A stretch of DNA of 53,250 nucleotides, taken from CAZOEL01 sp964578835 (GTDB taxonomy: Bacteria > Desulfobacterota > Syntrophobacteria > Syntrophobacterales > Syntrophobacteraceae). The stretch lies in assembly GCA_964578835.1 (NCBI GenBank), contig CAZOEL010000048.1:1-53250 (forward strand), given 5' to 3'. Both the position numbers and the translations under genes were made by a program. Below, in pieces: positions 8,108 through 16,633 of the stretch (positions within the stretch are counted from its first letter, which is position 1; every line of letters starts with the position of its first letter). The notes below the pieces were generated by a model. The model was not told where the DNA came from. It made no database searches and saw nothing but the letters and a program-made list of their open reading frames with translations.

Positions 8108-9841
8108 ATGAAACCCTATTTCGAAAGAATGCCCTCATTTGGTCGCCCGCTCACAGAACGACAGCTCGCAGACTCGGCCGAAAGCGTCGAACAGATCAAA
8201 GCCGTTGAAAAAGCCTTGGCCGCAGAAGTGGAAAGAGTCAAAAACTCGGGCTTGCCGGAAAAGAAGATCAACGAGCGCGGGCAACTCTCGGTTTGGCAAC
8301 GTCTTGATTACCTCGTCGATCCCGGCACATGGTGCCCCCTTCACACTATTTACGATCCGATGGCCAACGAGGAAGGCACAACGGGAGTCGTGGACGGTAT
8401 CGGTAAGATTTCCGGGAAGTGGGCCGTAATCATCGGCTTCGACAACAAAGTAATGGCCGGCGCCTGGATTGCGGGTCAGGCGGAAAACATCCTGCGGGTG
8501 ACCGATCTGGCGAAAAGATTGAACGTTCCCCTCGTATGGCTTGTAAACTGCTCCGGTGTGAAGCTTCCCGAGCAGCATTTGGTTTATGCCAACAGGCGCG
8601 GCAACGGCACGACATTTTTCCGCCACGCAGAGCTGCAACAACTTGGAATTCCCATTCTGGCCGCCATTTACGGCACCAATCCCGCCGGAGGCGGCTACCA
8701 GGGCATCAGCCCCACCATTCTATTCGCTCACAAGGATGCGAATATCGCAGTTGGCGGCGGCGGCATCGTGAGCGGCATGAGCCCTAAAGGCTCCTTCGAT
8801 CAAGAAGGCTGCGAGGCTCTGATCGACGCCACGAGAAAGTTCAAGGAAGTGCCCCCCGGTCGCGCAGAAATCCATCACGACGCCACCGGCTTTTTCCGCT
8901 ACGTTTATCAGACGGAGCAGGGATGCCTGGACGGAATCAAGGATTACATGAAAGATATGCCGGCCTACAACCCGAAATTCTTCCGGGTTGCCGAGCCCAA
9001 GCCGCCGGCGCTCAACCCGGCCGAAGCCGACCGCATTGTGCCTTTCAACCAGAAAAAGGTCTATGTTTTGGAAGACCTGGTTGCTCGACTGGTGGACGGA
9101 AGCGAGCACCTGGAGTATCGACCCAAGTATGGACCCGAGATTTACTGCAGCTTGGTCAAGGTGGACGGCTTCCTCATGGGGGTGATAGGCAACCGGCAGG
9201 GCTTCATGCCGAAAGATTACCCCGAATATGCGGATTATCCCGGCATCGGAGGCAAGCTCTATCGCCAGGGTTTGATCAAGATGAACGAATTCGTCACCCT
9301 TTGCGGCCGGGATCGCGTACCGATCGTCTGGTTCCAGGACACCTCCGGCATCGACGTTGGCGACATCGCCGAAAAGGCCGAGCTTTTGGGTCTTGGCCAG
9401 TCGCTCATCTACTCGATCGAGCAGACCGATGTTCCCATGATGCTCGTCGTTTTGCGTAAAGGCACGGCGGCAGCCCACTACGTCATGGGCGGGCCTACGG
9501 CCAACAACCACAACGCTTTCACGCTCGGCGTTCCCACAACCGAGATTTACGTAATGCACGGCGAGACCGCCGCGGCTGCTTCCTATGCGCGAAGACTCGT
9601 GAAGGACAAAGACGCGGGCAAGCCTCTCGGACCAACAATGGATAAGATGAACGAGCTCGTGAAGCTCTACTATGAAACCTCTCGTCCCTCCTATTGCGCA
9701 AAAACCGGGTTCGTGGACGAGGTGGTGAGCTTTGGGGATCTGAGAAAGTACATGGCTGCTTTTGCCGGCTGCGCTTACCAGAATCCCAAGTCCATCTGCG
9801 CGCAGCATCAGATGATTCTGCCTAGATCAATCCGCGGATAG
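8108..9841 (+). CDS. gcdA: Glutaconyl-CoA decarboxylase alpha subunit (carboxyltransferase)
   Basis: A 577-residue biotin-dependent carboxyltransferase. The alpha subunit of glutaconyl-CoA decarboxylase moves the carboxyl group of glutaconyl-CoA to biotin, giving crotonyl-CoA; in the full complex a membrane beta subunit then releases CO2 with Na+ export. The protein follows the Acidaminococcus GcdA family end to end: an N-terminal motif MPSFGRPL, LVDPGTWCPL, NCSGVKLPEQ, YANRRGNGT, IYGTNPAGGGY and AVGGGGIVSGM in the first crotonase-like domain, and WFQDTSGIDVGD and YVMGGPTANN in the second. The ATG at 8108 has GGAGGAAAAGGA upstream; an in-frame TTG at 8045 is less likely. The beta, gamma and delta subunit genes are not adjacent. 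In syntrophic and aromatic-degrading anaerobes this enzyme works in glutarate/benzoyl-CoA and crotonate metabolism; which applies here is unknown. Confidence 0.93.
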   Translation: MKPYFERMPSFGRPLTERQLADSAESVEQIKAVEKALAAEVERVKNSGLPEKKINERGQLSVWQRLDYLVDPGTWCPLHTIYDPMANEEGTTGVVDGIGKISGKWAVIIGFDNKVMAGAWIAGQAENILRVTDLAKRLNVPLVWLVNCSGVKLPEQHLVYANRRGNGTTFFRHAELQQLGIPILAAIYGTNPAGGGYQGISPTILFAHKDANIAVGGGGIVSGMSPKGSFDQEGCEALIDATRKFKEVPPGRAEIHHDATGFFRYVYQTEQGCLDGIKDYMKDMPAYNPKFFRVAEPKPPALNPAEADRIVPFNQKKVYVLEDLVARLVDGSEHLEYRPKYGPEIYCSLVKVDGFLMGVIGNRQGFMPKDYPEYADYPGIGGKLYRQGLIKMNEFVTLCGRDRVPIVWFQDTSGIDVGDIAEKAELLGLGQSLIYSIEQTDVPMMLVVLRKGTAAAHYVMGGPTANNHNAFTLGVPTTEIYVMHGETAAAASYARRLVKDKDAGKPLGPTMDKMNELVKLYYETSRPSYCAKTGFVDEVVSFGDLRKYMAAFAGCAYQNPKSICAQHQMILPRSIRG

Positions 9842-9862
9842 TTTTTATAAGCGCTCCGCACT

Positions 9863-9897
9863 AAGCCGCCTGCCCCACAGGCGGCTTTTCTTTTTCC
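9863..9897 (+). terminator. Rho-independent terminator after gcdA
   Basis: A perfect 10-bp stem (AAGCCGCCTG at 9863-9872 with CAGGCGGCTT at 9878-9887) with a 5-base loop, followed by a T-rich run to 9897. It lies 22 bases after the gcdA stop codon. Confidence 0.93.
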
Positions 9898-10084
9898 CTC
9901 TTCTTCCCTTGCATATCGCCGATTTCTTTTTAACTTGCTCGTGAGTGGATTTTCGCTCTTATCGCAAAGATCGCGGCTCTATGAACGCCGCCCGCAACTG
10001 TTTTTCACTATTCTACGGACTCCCATTACTTGCATGTCTCACGATTCGGTCAACCCACAACCTCAACTTCATTTGGAGGCATTA

Positions 10085-10726
10085 ATGGAAAATGATTCTG
10101 CCGAAAAGGAATGTAACCACCGCAAAGGACTGACACGACGCGGATTCCTTGCTTCCGTAAGCGTTGGCGCCGTTGCCGCAGCCGCTTCCGGCGCCCTCTG
10201 CGCCGACGCCGCCCCGAGCGCAGTAAACGGCGAGGGTGAAGAGATGATGAGAGTGACGCTATCCGTTAACGAACGAAGGCGAGAGCTTCTCGTCGAGCCG
10301 CGATGGTCTTTGCTCTTCGTCCTGCGAGAAAAGCTCGGACTGACCGGCTCCAAAGTCGGCTGCGAGCGCGGCGAATGCGGCGCATGTACGGTGCTTGTCG
10401 ATGGAGTCCCGAAATACGCCTGTCTTATGCTTGCAGTGGAGGCGGAAGGAGCTGAGATCACGACAGTAGAGGGTCTAATGGATGGAGAGGCTCTCGGGCC
10501 GGTCCAGCAGGCTTTCCTTGAAGAAGACGCCTTCCAGTGCGGCTATTGCACACCTGGGCAGATCATGGCTGCGGAAGGCCTGCTTCGGGCCGCTTCAGAG
10601 CCTACTCTGCAAGATATCCAAACCGGCATGAGCGGAAACCTGTGTCGGTGTGGCGCCTATCCGCACATCTTCAAAGCAGTCAAGCGCGCTTCCGACCTCA
10701 GGCGCAAAGAGCGAGGGAAGTCATGA
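10085..10726 (+). CDS. Tat-exported 2Fe-2S subunit of a molybdenum hydroxylase
   Basis: A 213-residue small subunit of the xanthine dehydrogenase/aldehyde oxidase family. It carries a twin-arginine signal (T-R18-R19-GFLA followed by a small-residue hydrophobic stretch and an Ala-rich cleavage region near residue 42). The plant-type 2Fe-2S cluster motif is GCERGECGACTVLVDG and the second, helical-domain cluster has CGYCTPGQ and GNLCRCGAYP. Family subunits with such a signal (for example PaoA/YagT of E. coli) bring the assembled heterotrimer to the periplasm. The ATG at 10085 follows TTGGAGG, which fixes the start. The stop overlaps the start of the molybdenum subunit gene by 4 bases. No XdhC/PaoD-type maturation gene is adjacent. 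Confidence 0.92.
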   Translation: MENDSAEKECNHRKGLTRRGFLASVSVGAVAAAASGALCADAAPSAVNGEGEEMMRVTLSVNERRRELLVEPRWSLLFVLREKLGLTGSKVGCERGECGACTVLVDGVPKYACLMLAVEAEGAEITTVEGLMDGEALGPVQQAFLEEDAFQCGYCTPGQIMAAEGLLRAASEPTLQDIQTGMSGNLCRCGAYPHIFKAVKRASDLRRKERGKS

Positions 10727-13050
10727 GACAAGAGCAAAAAGGACTATATTACGTACAGGGAATCCCCCTCCCCGAGACGCCCGCGCCAGGCCAGGAGCCC
10801 AAGCCATGGGGAAAGACCAACATTATCGGGCAGCCCCTTCCTCGCGTGGATGGTTACGAACGGGTAAGCGGATCGGCCATCTACCCTTCCGACGCCGTTC
10901 TTCCGGATATGCTCTTCGGGGCCATCCTCCGGTGCCCTCACCCCAATGCGGTGGTGAAAAGCGTGGATACAAAAGAGGCGGAAAAAATGCCGGGCGTTCG
11001 GGCGATCATCACCGCTTCGACTCCGGAAGCAAATGTTGACTGGTCGTATTCGAAAGACTCCACAGTGAAGCTCTTCGATCCGGTCTGCCGTTACGAAGGA
11101 GAAGCCGTCGCCGCGGTCGCCGCCGAAGATCCTTACCAGGCATGGGACGCCGTCCGAGCCATCAAGGTCCAATATGATGTCAAGCCTTTCGCCGTGGACG
11201 AAAGAAACGCCCTTCAGCAGAGCTCGAGCCTCGTGCATCCTTCGGGAAATCTGCTCAAGACGGACAAATATGAGCGGGGGAGCATCGAAAAGGGATTTGC
11301 CGAAGCCGATGTCGTCATGGAAGAGACTTACCGCACCGAATGCGAGATCCATACGCCCATGGAGCTGCATGGATGCATGGCCAAGTGGGATGGAGACTCC
11401 CTGACCCTCTGGGAATCGACGCAGGGCGTCTACGCGGTGCAATCGGAGATTGCAAAGGTGCTGAAGCTTCCTCTCTCCAAAGTTCGAGTGATTGGCCACT
11501 ACATGGGCGGGGGCTTCGGAAGCAAGCTCAAACCATGGAAGAATACGGCCATTGCGGCAATTCTCGCAAAGAAGACGGCTCGTCCGGTCAAGCTTTTCCT
11601 AACGAGGGAAGAAACCTACCTTTGCGTCGGAAATCGGCCCCCCGCCAACATGCGGATCAAGGCCGGCGTGAAGAAAGACGGATCTCTGACGGCTCTTGAT
11701 TTCTCCTGCACCGCTACCGGCGGCGCCTACCCTTCCGGCGGAATTTCCCTTATCGATTGGTTGATAAAGGATCTTTACGCCTGCCCCAATGTCCGTTGCG
11801 AAGCAAAAGACATCTACACCAATGCCGGCCCCGCGGCGCCGTTCCGAGCCCCTGGCCACCCGCAGGGCGCCTGGGCGCTCGAGCAAATGATCGACCTCCT
11901 GGCGGAAGCCATCGGGATGGACCCGGTGGAGCTTCGCCTCAAGAACATACCCGAATACAGTCAGGCTAGAGAGGGCAATCCGCGATACACCACAACGGGG
12001 CTCAAGCAGTGTCTCACGGAAGGCGCTAAAGCCTTCGGCTGGAGCGAGCGACGCAAGGAAATGAAGCAGCCCGACACAGGCGCTCCTCTTCGCAGGGGCG
12101 TCGGCATGGCAGGCTGCCTTTGGTTTGCAGGCGGAGGCGGTCCCCCCTCCACCGTCATCGTCAAATACTTCTCGGATGGCAGCGTGAACCTCAATATGGG
12201 AGCGAGCGACATCGGCACAGGGACAAAATCGGTCATGGCCATGGTCGTCTCGGAAGAATTGGGGGTTGCGCCGGAGGTCATCCAGATTGAAAATGCAGAT
12301 ACGGGGACAACCCAGTACGCCACCCCGAGCGGAGGCAGCAAGACCGTGCCGACTGAAGCCCCGGCTGTGCGGGCTGCAGCCGTGAGCGTGAAGCAGCAGC
12401 TGTTTCAGATGGCCGCGGAAGATCTCAAGGCGGACGCCTCAAAGCTCATCATGAAAGAGGGCAAGATCCTCGTCTCCGGCGATGCCGAAAAGAGCGTCAA
12501 TATCTCTGAAATCTCCAGCCTCAAAAAGCGTGGCGTCATTGTAGGAGTGGGGTATCGCGGGCCAAACGCTGAAAACTTGGTGGTGAATCCCTTCTCCGCT
12601 CAGTTTTGCGAAGTGGAAGTGAATATAAAAACCGGCGAAGTAAAAATCCTTCGTTTTCTCGGCGCCCACGACAGCGGCCGGGTAATGAATCGGCTGACTT
12701 ACGACAATCAGGTGTTTGGCGGCATCACAATGGGCATCGGCATGGCGATGACGGAACAAAGGGCTCTCGACGGCAGGCAGACGGGCAAGATGGTGAACAA
12801 AAACTGGCATGACTACAAGCTCCCAACGGCGCTGGACGTTCCTGCCGACATGATCTCCGTTCCCGTGGAAATCGAAGATCCGAGGGCAAACAGCACGGGC
12901 GCAAAGGGATTGGGCGAGCCCGTCACCATTCCTACCGCGCCGGCCATAGCCAACGCCATCTATCATGCAACGGGCGTCCGAGTAACGGAGACTCCCATGA
13001 GCCCCGTCAAGCTCTGTGAGCTTTTCGCCCGTAAGCAAAAGGAGAAATAA
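10723..13050 (+). CDS. Molybdopterin-binding subunit of a xanthine dehydrogenase-family enzyme
   Basis: A 775-residue catalytic subunit that should carry the molybdenum cofactor and hydroxylate or oxidise an aldehyde or N-heterocycle. Visible motifs: PRVDGYERVSGSAIYPSD at the start of the a/b hammerhead domain, the molybdopterin loop GGGFGSK (near residue 262), FRAPGHPQ, and the C-terminal GAKGLGEPV whose Glu is the expected catalytic base. It has no signal peptide of its own, so export must be by co-folding with the Tat-tagged Fe-S subunit. Order here is Fe-S, Mo, FAD, with a 4-base overlap upstream and a 3-base gap downstream. The substrate cannot be assigned; PaoC-like aldehyde oxidases and isoquinoline oxidoreductase-like enzymes are the nearest functional groups I would consider. 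Confidence 0.92.
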   Translation: MRQEQKGLYYVQGIPLPETPAPGQEPKPWGKTNIIGQPLPRVDGYERVSGSAIYPSDAVLPDMLFGAILRCPHPNAVVKSVDTKEAEKMPGVRAIITASTPEANVDWSYSKDSTVKLFDPVCRYEGEAVAAVAAEDPYQAWDAVRAIKVQYDVKPFAVDERNALQQSSSLVHPSGNLLKTDKYERGSIEKGFAEADVVMEETYRTECEIHTPMELHGCMAKWDGDSLTLWESTQGVYAVQSEIAKVLKLPLSKVRVIGHYMGGGFGSKLKPWKNTAIAAILAKKTARPVKLFLTREETYLCVGNRPPANMRIKAGVKKDGSLTALDFSCTATGGAYPSGGISLIDWLIKDLYACPNVRCEAKDIYTNAGPAAPFRAPGHPQGAWALEQMIDLLAEAIGMDPVELRLKNIPEYSQAREGNPRYTTTGLKQCLTEGAKAFGWSERRKEMKQPDTGAPLRRGVGMAGCLWFAGGGGPPSTVIVKYFSDGSVNLNMGASDIGTGTKSVMAMVVSEELGVAPEVIQIENADTGTTQYATPSGGSKTVPTEAPAVRAAAVSVKQQLFQMAAEDLKADASKLIMKEGKILVSGDAEKSVNISEISSLKKRGVIVGVGYRGPNAENLVVNPFSAQFCEVEVNIKTGEVKILRFLGAHDSGRVMNRLTYDNQVFGGITMGIGMAMTEQRALDGRQTGKMVNKNWHDYKLPTALDVPADMISVPVEIEDPRANSTGAKGLGEPVTIPTAPAIANAIYHATGVRVTETPMSPVKLCELFARKQKEK

Positions 13051-13053
13051 GCC

Positions 13054-14043
13054 ATGCTGAAAAGCTTCTCATACGTGCGCGCGAAATCTCTTCCAGAGGC
13101 AATAGAGCAGCTCTCGACTGACGGAGCCGTGGTTCACGCCGGAGGAACCGATCTGCTGGGATGTTTGCGCGACGATGTTTTCGAGGCCAGGAAGGTGGTA
13201 AGCATCAGCAGGATTGAAGCTCTGCGCGGGATTACGGAGACCGGTGACGGTGGGCTCCGCATCGGCGCTCTTGCCGCCATAACACAGGTGGCGAACGACC
13301 CGATCGTCAACGAACGCTATCCGGGCCTTGCAAGAGCCGCTATGGAAGTCGCAAGCCCACAGCTCCGAAACCAGGGTACGATCGGCGGCAACCTCTGCCA
13401 GAAGCCCCGGTGCTGGTACTACCGAGGCGAATTCCACTGCCTGAGAAAAGGAGGCGATACGTGCTTCGCAGTTGCGGGTGAAAATCAGTACCATTGCATA
13501 CTTGGCGGGGACATGTGCTATATCGTGCACCCCTCCGACACCGCGCCGGCGCTCATGTCGCTGGGCGCTGTCGTCCTCATCGCCGGCCCCGGCGGCGTCA
13601 GGAGCGTCCCCATTCAGGATTTCTTCATTTCTCCCGACCGAGACTTGCAACGTGAGACCGTCGTGGAGCGCAGCGAAGTGGTTACAGAGATCTTGCTTCC
13701 AGCGCCGCCCAAAGGCCTCAGGAGCTCCTACCGCAAGGTCAGAGGCCGCAGATCATGGGATTTCGCCCTTGCCGGAGTCGCGCTTGCTCTCCAATTCAAT
13801 GACGATGCGGTTACGGATGCGCGGGTCGTACTGAGCGGCGCTGCTCCAACGCCATGGCGGTCCAAGGAAGTTGAGGAAGCCATCAGGGGAAAGAAGCTCG
13901 ATGCGGAGACCATCGCCAACGCTTCCGAAGCGGTCGTCGCAAAGGCTGACCCGCTGGAGCAAAACGCATACAAGCTGCCCCTTTTTCGCGCTATCATAGA
14001 AGAAGAGCTCGCGCAGATTGGCGCGAGCGCATCGTCGGCTTGA
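13054..14043 (+). CDS. FAD subunit with extra cysteine-rich Fe-S loop
   Basis: A 329-residue FAD-binding subunit completing the heterotrimer. The FAD motifs are HAGGTDLLGCLRDD (near residue 30) and QLRNQGTIGGNLCQ (near 103-116). Between this and IVHPSDTAPAL lies an insertion with Cys115, 120, 129, 137, 148 and 155. Similar inserts in PaoB and 4-hydroxybenzoyl-CoA reductase beta hold an additional 4Fe-4S cluster, so this enzyme probably has one more cluster than classical xanthine dehydrogenase. It begins 3 bases after the Mo subunit stop and is the last gene of the operon. Confidence 0.92.
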   Translation: MLKSFSYVRAKSLPEAIEQLSTDGAVVHAGGTDLLGCLRDDVFEARKVVSISRIEALRGITETGDGGLRIGALAAITQVANDPIVNERYPGLARAAMEVASPQLRNQGTIGGNLCQKPRCWYYRGEFHCLRKGGDTCFAVAGENQYHCILGGDMCYIVHPSDTAPALMSLGAVVLIAGPGGVRSVPIQDFFISPDRDLQRETVVERSEVVTEILLPAPPKGLRSSYRKVRGRRSWDFALAGVALALQFNDDAVTDARVVLSGAAPTPWRSKEVEEAIRGKKLDAETIANASEAVVAKADPLEQNAYKLPLFRAIIEEELAQIGASASSA

Positions 14044-14093
14044 GCGATCTTCGGGGAACAGCTTAACAAAAGCCGTATTCTGCGCCTCTGATT

Positions 14094-14169
14094 GTCATTC
14101 CCGCAGGCTCCTGGGGGAATCCATTTTTTGTGCTGGGCTGGATTCCCGCCAGGAGCATGCGAAAATGAC
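14094..14169. repeat. 76-bp intergenic inverted repeat (GTCATTCCCGC type)
   Basis: The arms 14094-14123 and 14139-14169 are imperfect reverse complements; the ends read GTCATTCCCGC and CGAAAATGAC, and the inner parts GGAATCCA and TGGATTCC. It separates convergent genes and may act as a transcription barrier. Elements ending in GTCATTCC...GGAATGAC are common dispersed palindromes in this phylum (general knowledge). Confidence 0.7.
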
Positions 14170-14230
14170 TGTGGTGAGCACTGGTAGGAGCAATTGAGGA
14201 AATCAGCTTAAAAGAGATGCTGTATATATC

Positions 14231-14767
14231 TTACTGATGCTTATGCTGATGTTGCTGCTGTTGCCCGCCAGCCCTCTTCATCTTTCTCTTCTCGCGAATC
14301 ATCTTGGTGTCGGCGTACATGTCCTCGTAGGTCGCTTCCATCGCACGCTCAAAAGTGGCTACTTCCCCACCGTATTCCTTCACGTAGTTATCGGCGTCCG
14401 CCTTGTTTTCAAAAGCCCACTTCGCTCTTTTGGTCATGACTCCGGGCTTGTTGCCTCCAATCACCCAGGTGGCCGATTCGGCATCTATGAGCTTCTTCGT
14501 TCCGTAGTCTCCCACCTGCAGGCTATTCGGGCTTTTGTCTATATTGGTGGCAAGATCGACCGCCGCACAGTGAATGCTGCACGCTCCGAAAGAGCCTCCG
14601 TCATCATATTCGATGAGAAACCTGCTATAAGCGAATTGCTCCCGATCCATTCCGCAGTATTTACACGAAGGATGCCCTTGAATATCAGGCGCTTTTTGCG
14701 CAAATGAGATCGATACCGCCGCAAAAAACAGCGCCGCCGCCAACAATAAAACGCGTTTCGTCTTCAT
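14231..14767 (-). CDS. NosL-like exported copper-binding protein
   Basis: A 178-residue exported protein of the NosL family. It has a signal peptide (about 1-25, core VLLLAAALFFAAVSISFA) and the family metal motif HPSCKYCGMDR near residues 33-43; NosL binds Cu(I) and helps mature the copper site of N2O reductase, but homologues are widespread where that enzyme is absent. The C terminus ends in a Gln/His-rich tail (QQQQHQHKHQ) that could also bind metal. The ATG at 14767 has AGGAGG upstream; an upstream in-frame ATG would add 13 residues before the signal. No nosZ or other nos gene is in the window, so a role with the adjacent cytochrome gene (89 bases upstream, same strand) is more likely than denitrification. 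Confidence 0.85.
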   Translation of the reverse strand: MKTKRVLLLAAALFFAAVSISFAQKAPDIQGHPSCKYCGMDREQFAYSRFLIEYDDGGSFGACSIHCAAVDLATNIDKSPNSLQVGDYGTKKLIDAESATWVIGGNKPGVMTKRAKWAFENKADADNYVKEYGGEVATFERAMEATYEDMYADTKMIREKRKMKRAGGQQQQHQHKHQ

Positions 14768-14856
14768 GATGAACCTCCTGAATTTAGAATTATTCATACC
14801 AGACAAATTCCCTCTCTAAGACTTCCTTTCCAGGAAATCAACCAACCTCAACCGTT

Positions 14857-16389
14857 CTACTCTCCTTTCGCCAGACTCCGCAGGTGGATCTCGAGCGCTT
14901 CCCTGCGGCGCTCGGAGAGCGGCCGTCCTTTGGGCATCACGAGGTCTGATCCGATCGAGTTGATTCTATAGATGATTTCATCCAAAAGCCGCCAGACCCC
15001 GCCGTCAGGAGCGCGACTGTACGGCATGGGCTTCAGGAGCGACAGCTTCAATCGCTCCGGCTGATCGAAGGGGAGCGCTGGTCCAACGGGAGCTTCCCCC
15101 GTATGGCAGCCCATGCAGGAAGAAAGCAGCTCGCTTTCATTGAAGACCTCCATCTTATCGGAGCTCCCCTCATTTCCAGCGAGGGCTTTCCGACCAAGCA
15201 TGGCAAGCTCCTGACAAAAGGCTTCACTCTGCATTGAGACGAGCTCCGGGTGATCCTTCAAAAGATCGGCTCGCAGCATCTGGCCAAGAGAATCGATTCC
15301 CTGTTCGGCTGCCGTAAAGATGAACGAGTCCGCCTCGCGCGTCATGGCCCAATCAAGCATGGAAGATCGCATTGGGCCTTCGACGAGGAACCTTAAGGCT
15401 CCGGTCTGCCGATCATCTTTCTCGAGCAAAGGAGCCGGGTCCGCCATTCTATGAGGCTCGACGCCCGCAAACTGAGCCGCCGATCGACGCAAATCCCGCG
15501 CATATTGATGACGTCTGCGAAGGGTGAAGGCGCAAGACTCCTCGAAGGCAGCTTCCGAAGATCGCAAGGCCGTTGAGGAGACGAACCCGCCAAAAGTTGC
15601 GCTACAGTGAGGGTCGAGGGCTGCGGAAATGGCGTATCGTATTGAATTATAATGCGGATTGTCCATAAGAATTCGTCGAATCCTCCGCAGATTGAGCTTA
15701 TTGAGCGCCGTCCCGAATGTCCTGTTCGGCAAAGAGGACAATCGATAGCTGACTCCGCCGGGCTCTTCGACGACTTTCAAACTAGCCAGATATTTGTATG
15801 GCTCCCGATCGTTGGCTCGAATATAATCCCTGAAACCTTCATCTTCCTTACTTCCTTGAAATATTCGATCATCTGAAGAGCCAAAAGCTCCGATAGTAAT
15901 GGGGAAAGGATCCCAGTTCGGCCGCATGTCGTCATAATGACACTTGGAGCATATAAAGGGATTCTTCTCAGAGAAGAAGGCGCCTTTATCCGGCGCTGCG
16001 GGGTCGGCATTGAAACGAATGTCATAGAATTCGAACGTATCCAGGTCGTCCCGGAACTGAACGACTTCGAGCCGTCTTCTTCCCCGGGCGTCGGGAATGT
16101 CATTGAACGCCAAGATGAACCTGGCATCCGAGGTGAAAAGTAAAACCCGCGGCTTGTTGAAAGCGGCTAACTGCGTGCTGCCGCTCGAGTACATTAGCAC
16201 ATAGCTAGCTCGAAGCTCTTCAGGCAAAGCCGCAATCGTCTCGTTAAGATTCGTAAGCTTTTTGGATTGGATAATATGCCTCAGCCATTCATACGTAATC
16301 TCGTTGCCCATGGAGAACGACGGTTGAACGAAAAATCGAGCGGAGACTATGAGAAGCACGACCATCATCCTACTACAATGCCTCATCAC
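14857..16389 (-). CDS. Exported diheme c-type cytochrome
   Basis: A 510-residue exported protein with two heme c attachment motifs: CSKCH (Cys147-His151) and CMGCH (Cys425-His429). A signal-like hydrophobic segment covers residues about 8-26. The C-terminal module looks like a class I cytochrome domain with a probable Met ligand in LVMPKGRPLS (Met485). The 270 residues between the hemes are not recognised; they contain no third motif. It would carry electrons in the periplasm. Its position before the NosL-like gene on the same strand suggests an operon, and the two convergent neighbours of the Tat-exported molybdenum hydroxylase could supply its electron acceptor (inference). Confidence 0.82.
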   Translation of the reverse strand: MMRHCSRMMVVLLIVSARFFVQPSFSMGNEITYEWLRHIIQSKKLTNLNETIAALPEELRASYVLMYSSGSTQLAAFNKPRVLLFTSDARFILAFNDIPDARGRRRLEVVQFRDDLDTFEFYDIRFNADPAAPDKGAFFSEKNPFICSKCHYDDMRPNWDPFPITIGAFGSSDDRIFQGSKEDEGFRDYIRANDREPYKYLASLKVVEEPGGVSYRLSSLPNRTFGTALNKLNLRRIRRILMDNPHYNSIRYAISAALDPHCSATFGGFVSSTALRSSEAAFEESCAFTLRRRHQYARDLRRSAAQFAGVEPHRMADPAPLLEKDDRQTGALRFLVEGPMRSSMLDWAMTREADSFIFTAAEQGIDSLGQMLRADLLKDHPELVSMQSEAFCQELAMLGRKALAGNEGSSDKMEVFNESELLSSCMGCHTGEAPVGPALPFDQPERLKLSLLKPMPYSRAPDGGVWRLLDEIIYRINSIGSDLVMPKGRPLSERRREALEIHLRSLAKGE

Positions 16390-16542
16390 AATACCTTACA
16401 TCTATTGAAGGGGCGTCGCCAGAACTGATTCATAACTGTTTCGCCGATAGCCGGGCTGAATCCGATATGCTGGGACTCTAGCAGGAGCATTTGCACTAGA
16501 GTATCGGGGAAAGCCTGATTTTGGGGATCGCTTTGTATGATT

Positions 16543-16560
16543 TACATCGTACATGATGTA
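16543..16560. promoter_or_regulatory. Dyad TACATC-N6-GATGTA upstream of the Cache kinase
   Basis: TACATC (16543-16548) and GATGTA (16555-16560) are exact inverted arms with a 6-base centre containing GTAC. An outer pair TTGTA (16533-16537)/TACAA (16559-16563) overlaps. A TATGAT resembling a -10 box lies at 16536-16541. An operator 75 bases before the start codon is plausible. Confidence 0.45.
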
Positions 16561-16633
16561 CAAGATAGAGTACCTGCTGAAAAACGGAGCAAAACTGGAG
16601 CTTATTTCCCACTTACATTCTCGAGGTCTTTTG

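Noticed and set aside
9519..9701. Short frames inside gcdA, qmoB and other long genes
   Set aside because: Shadows of well-supported genes in other frames.
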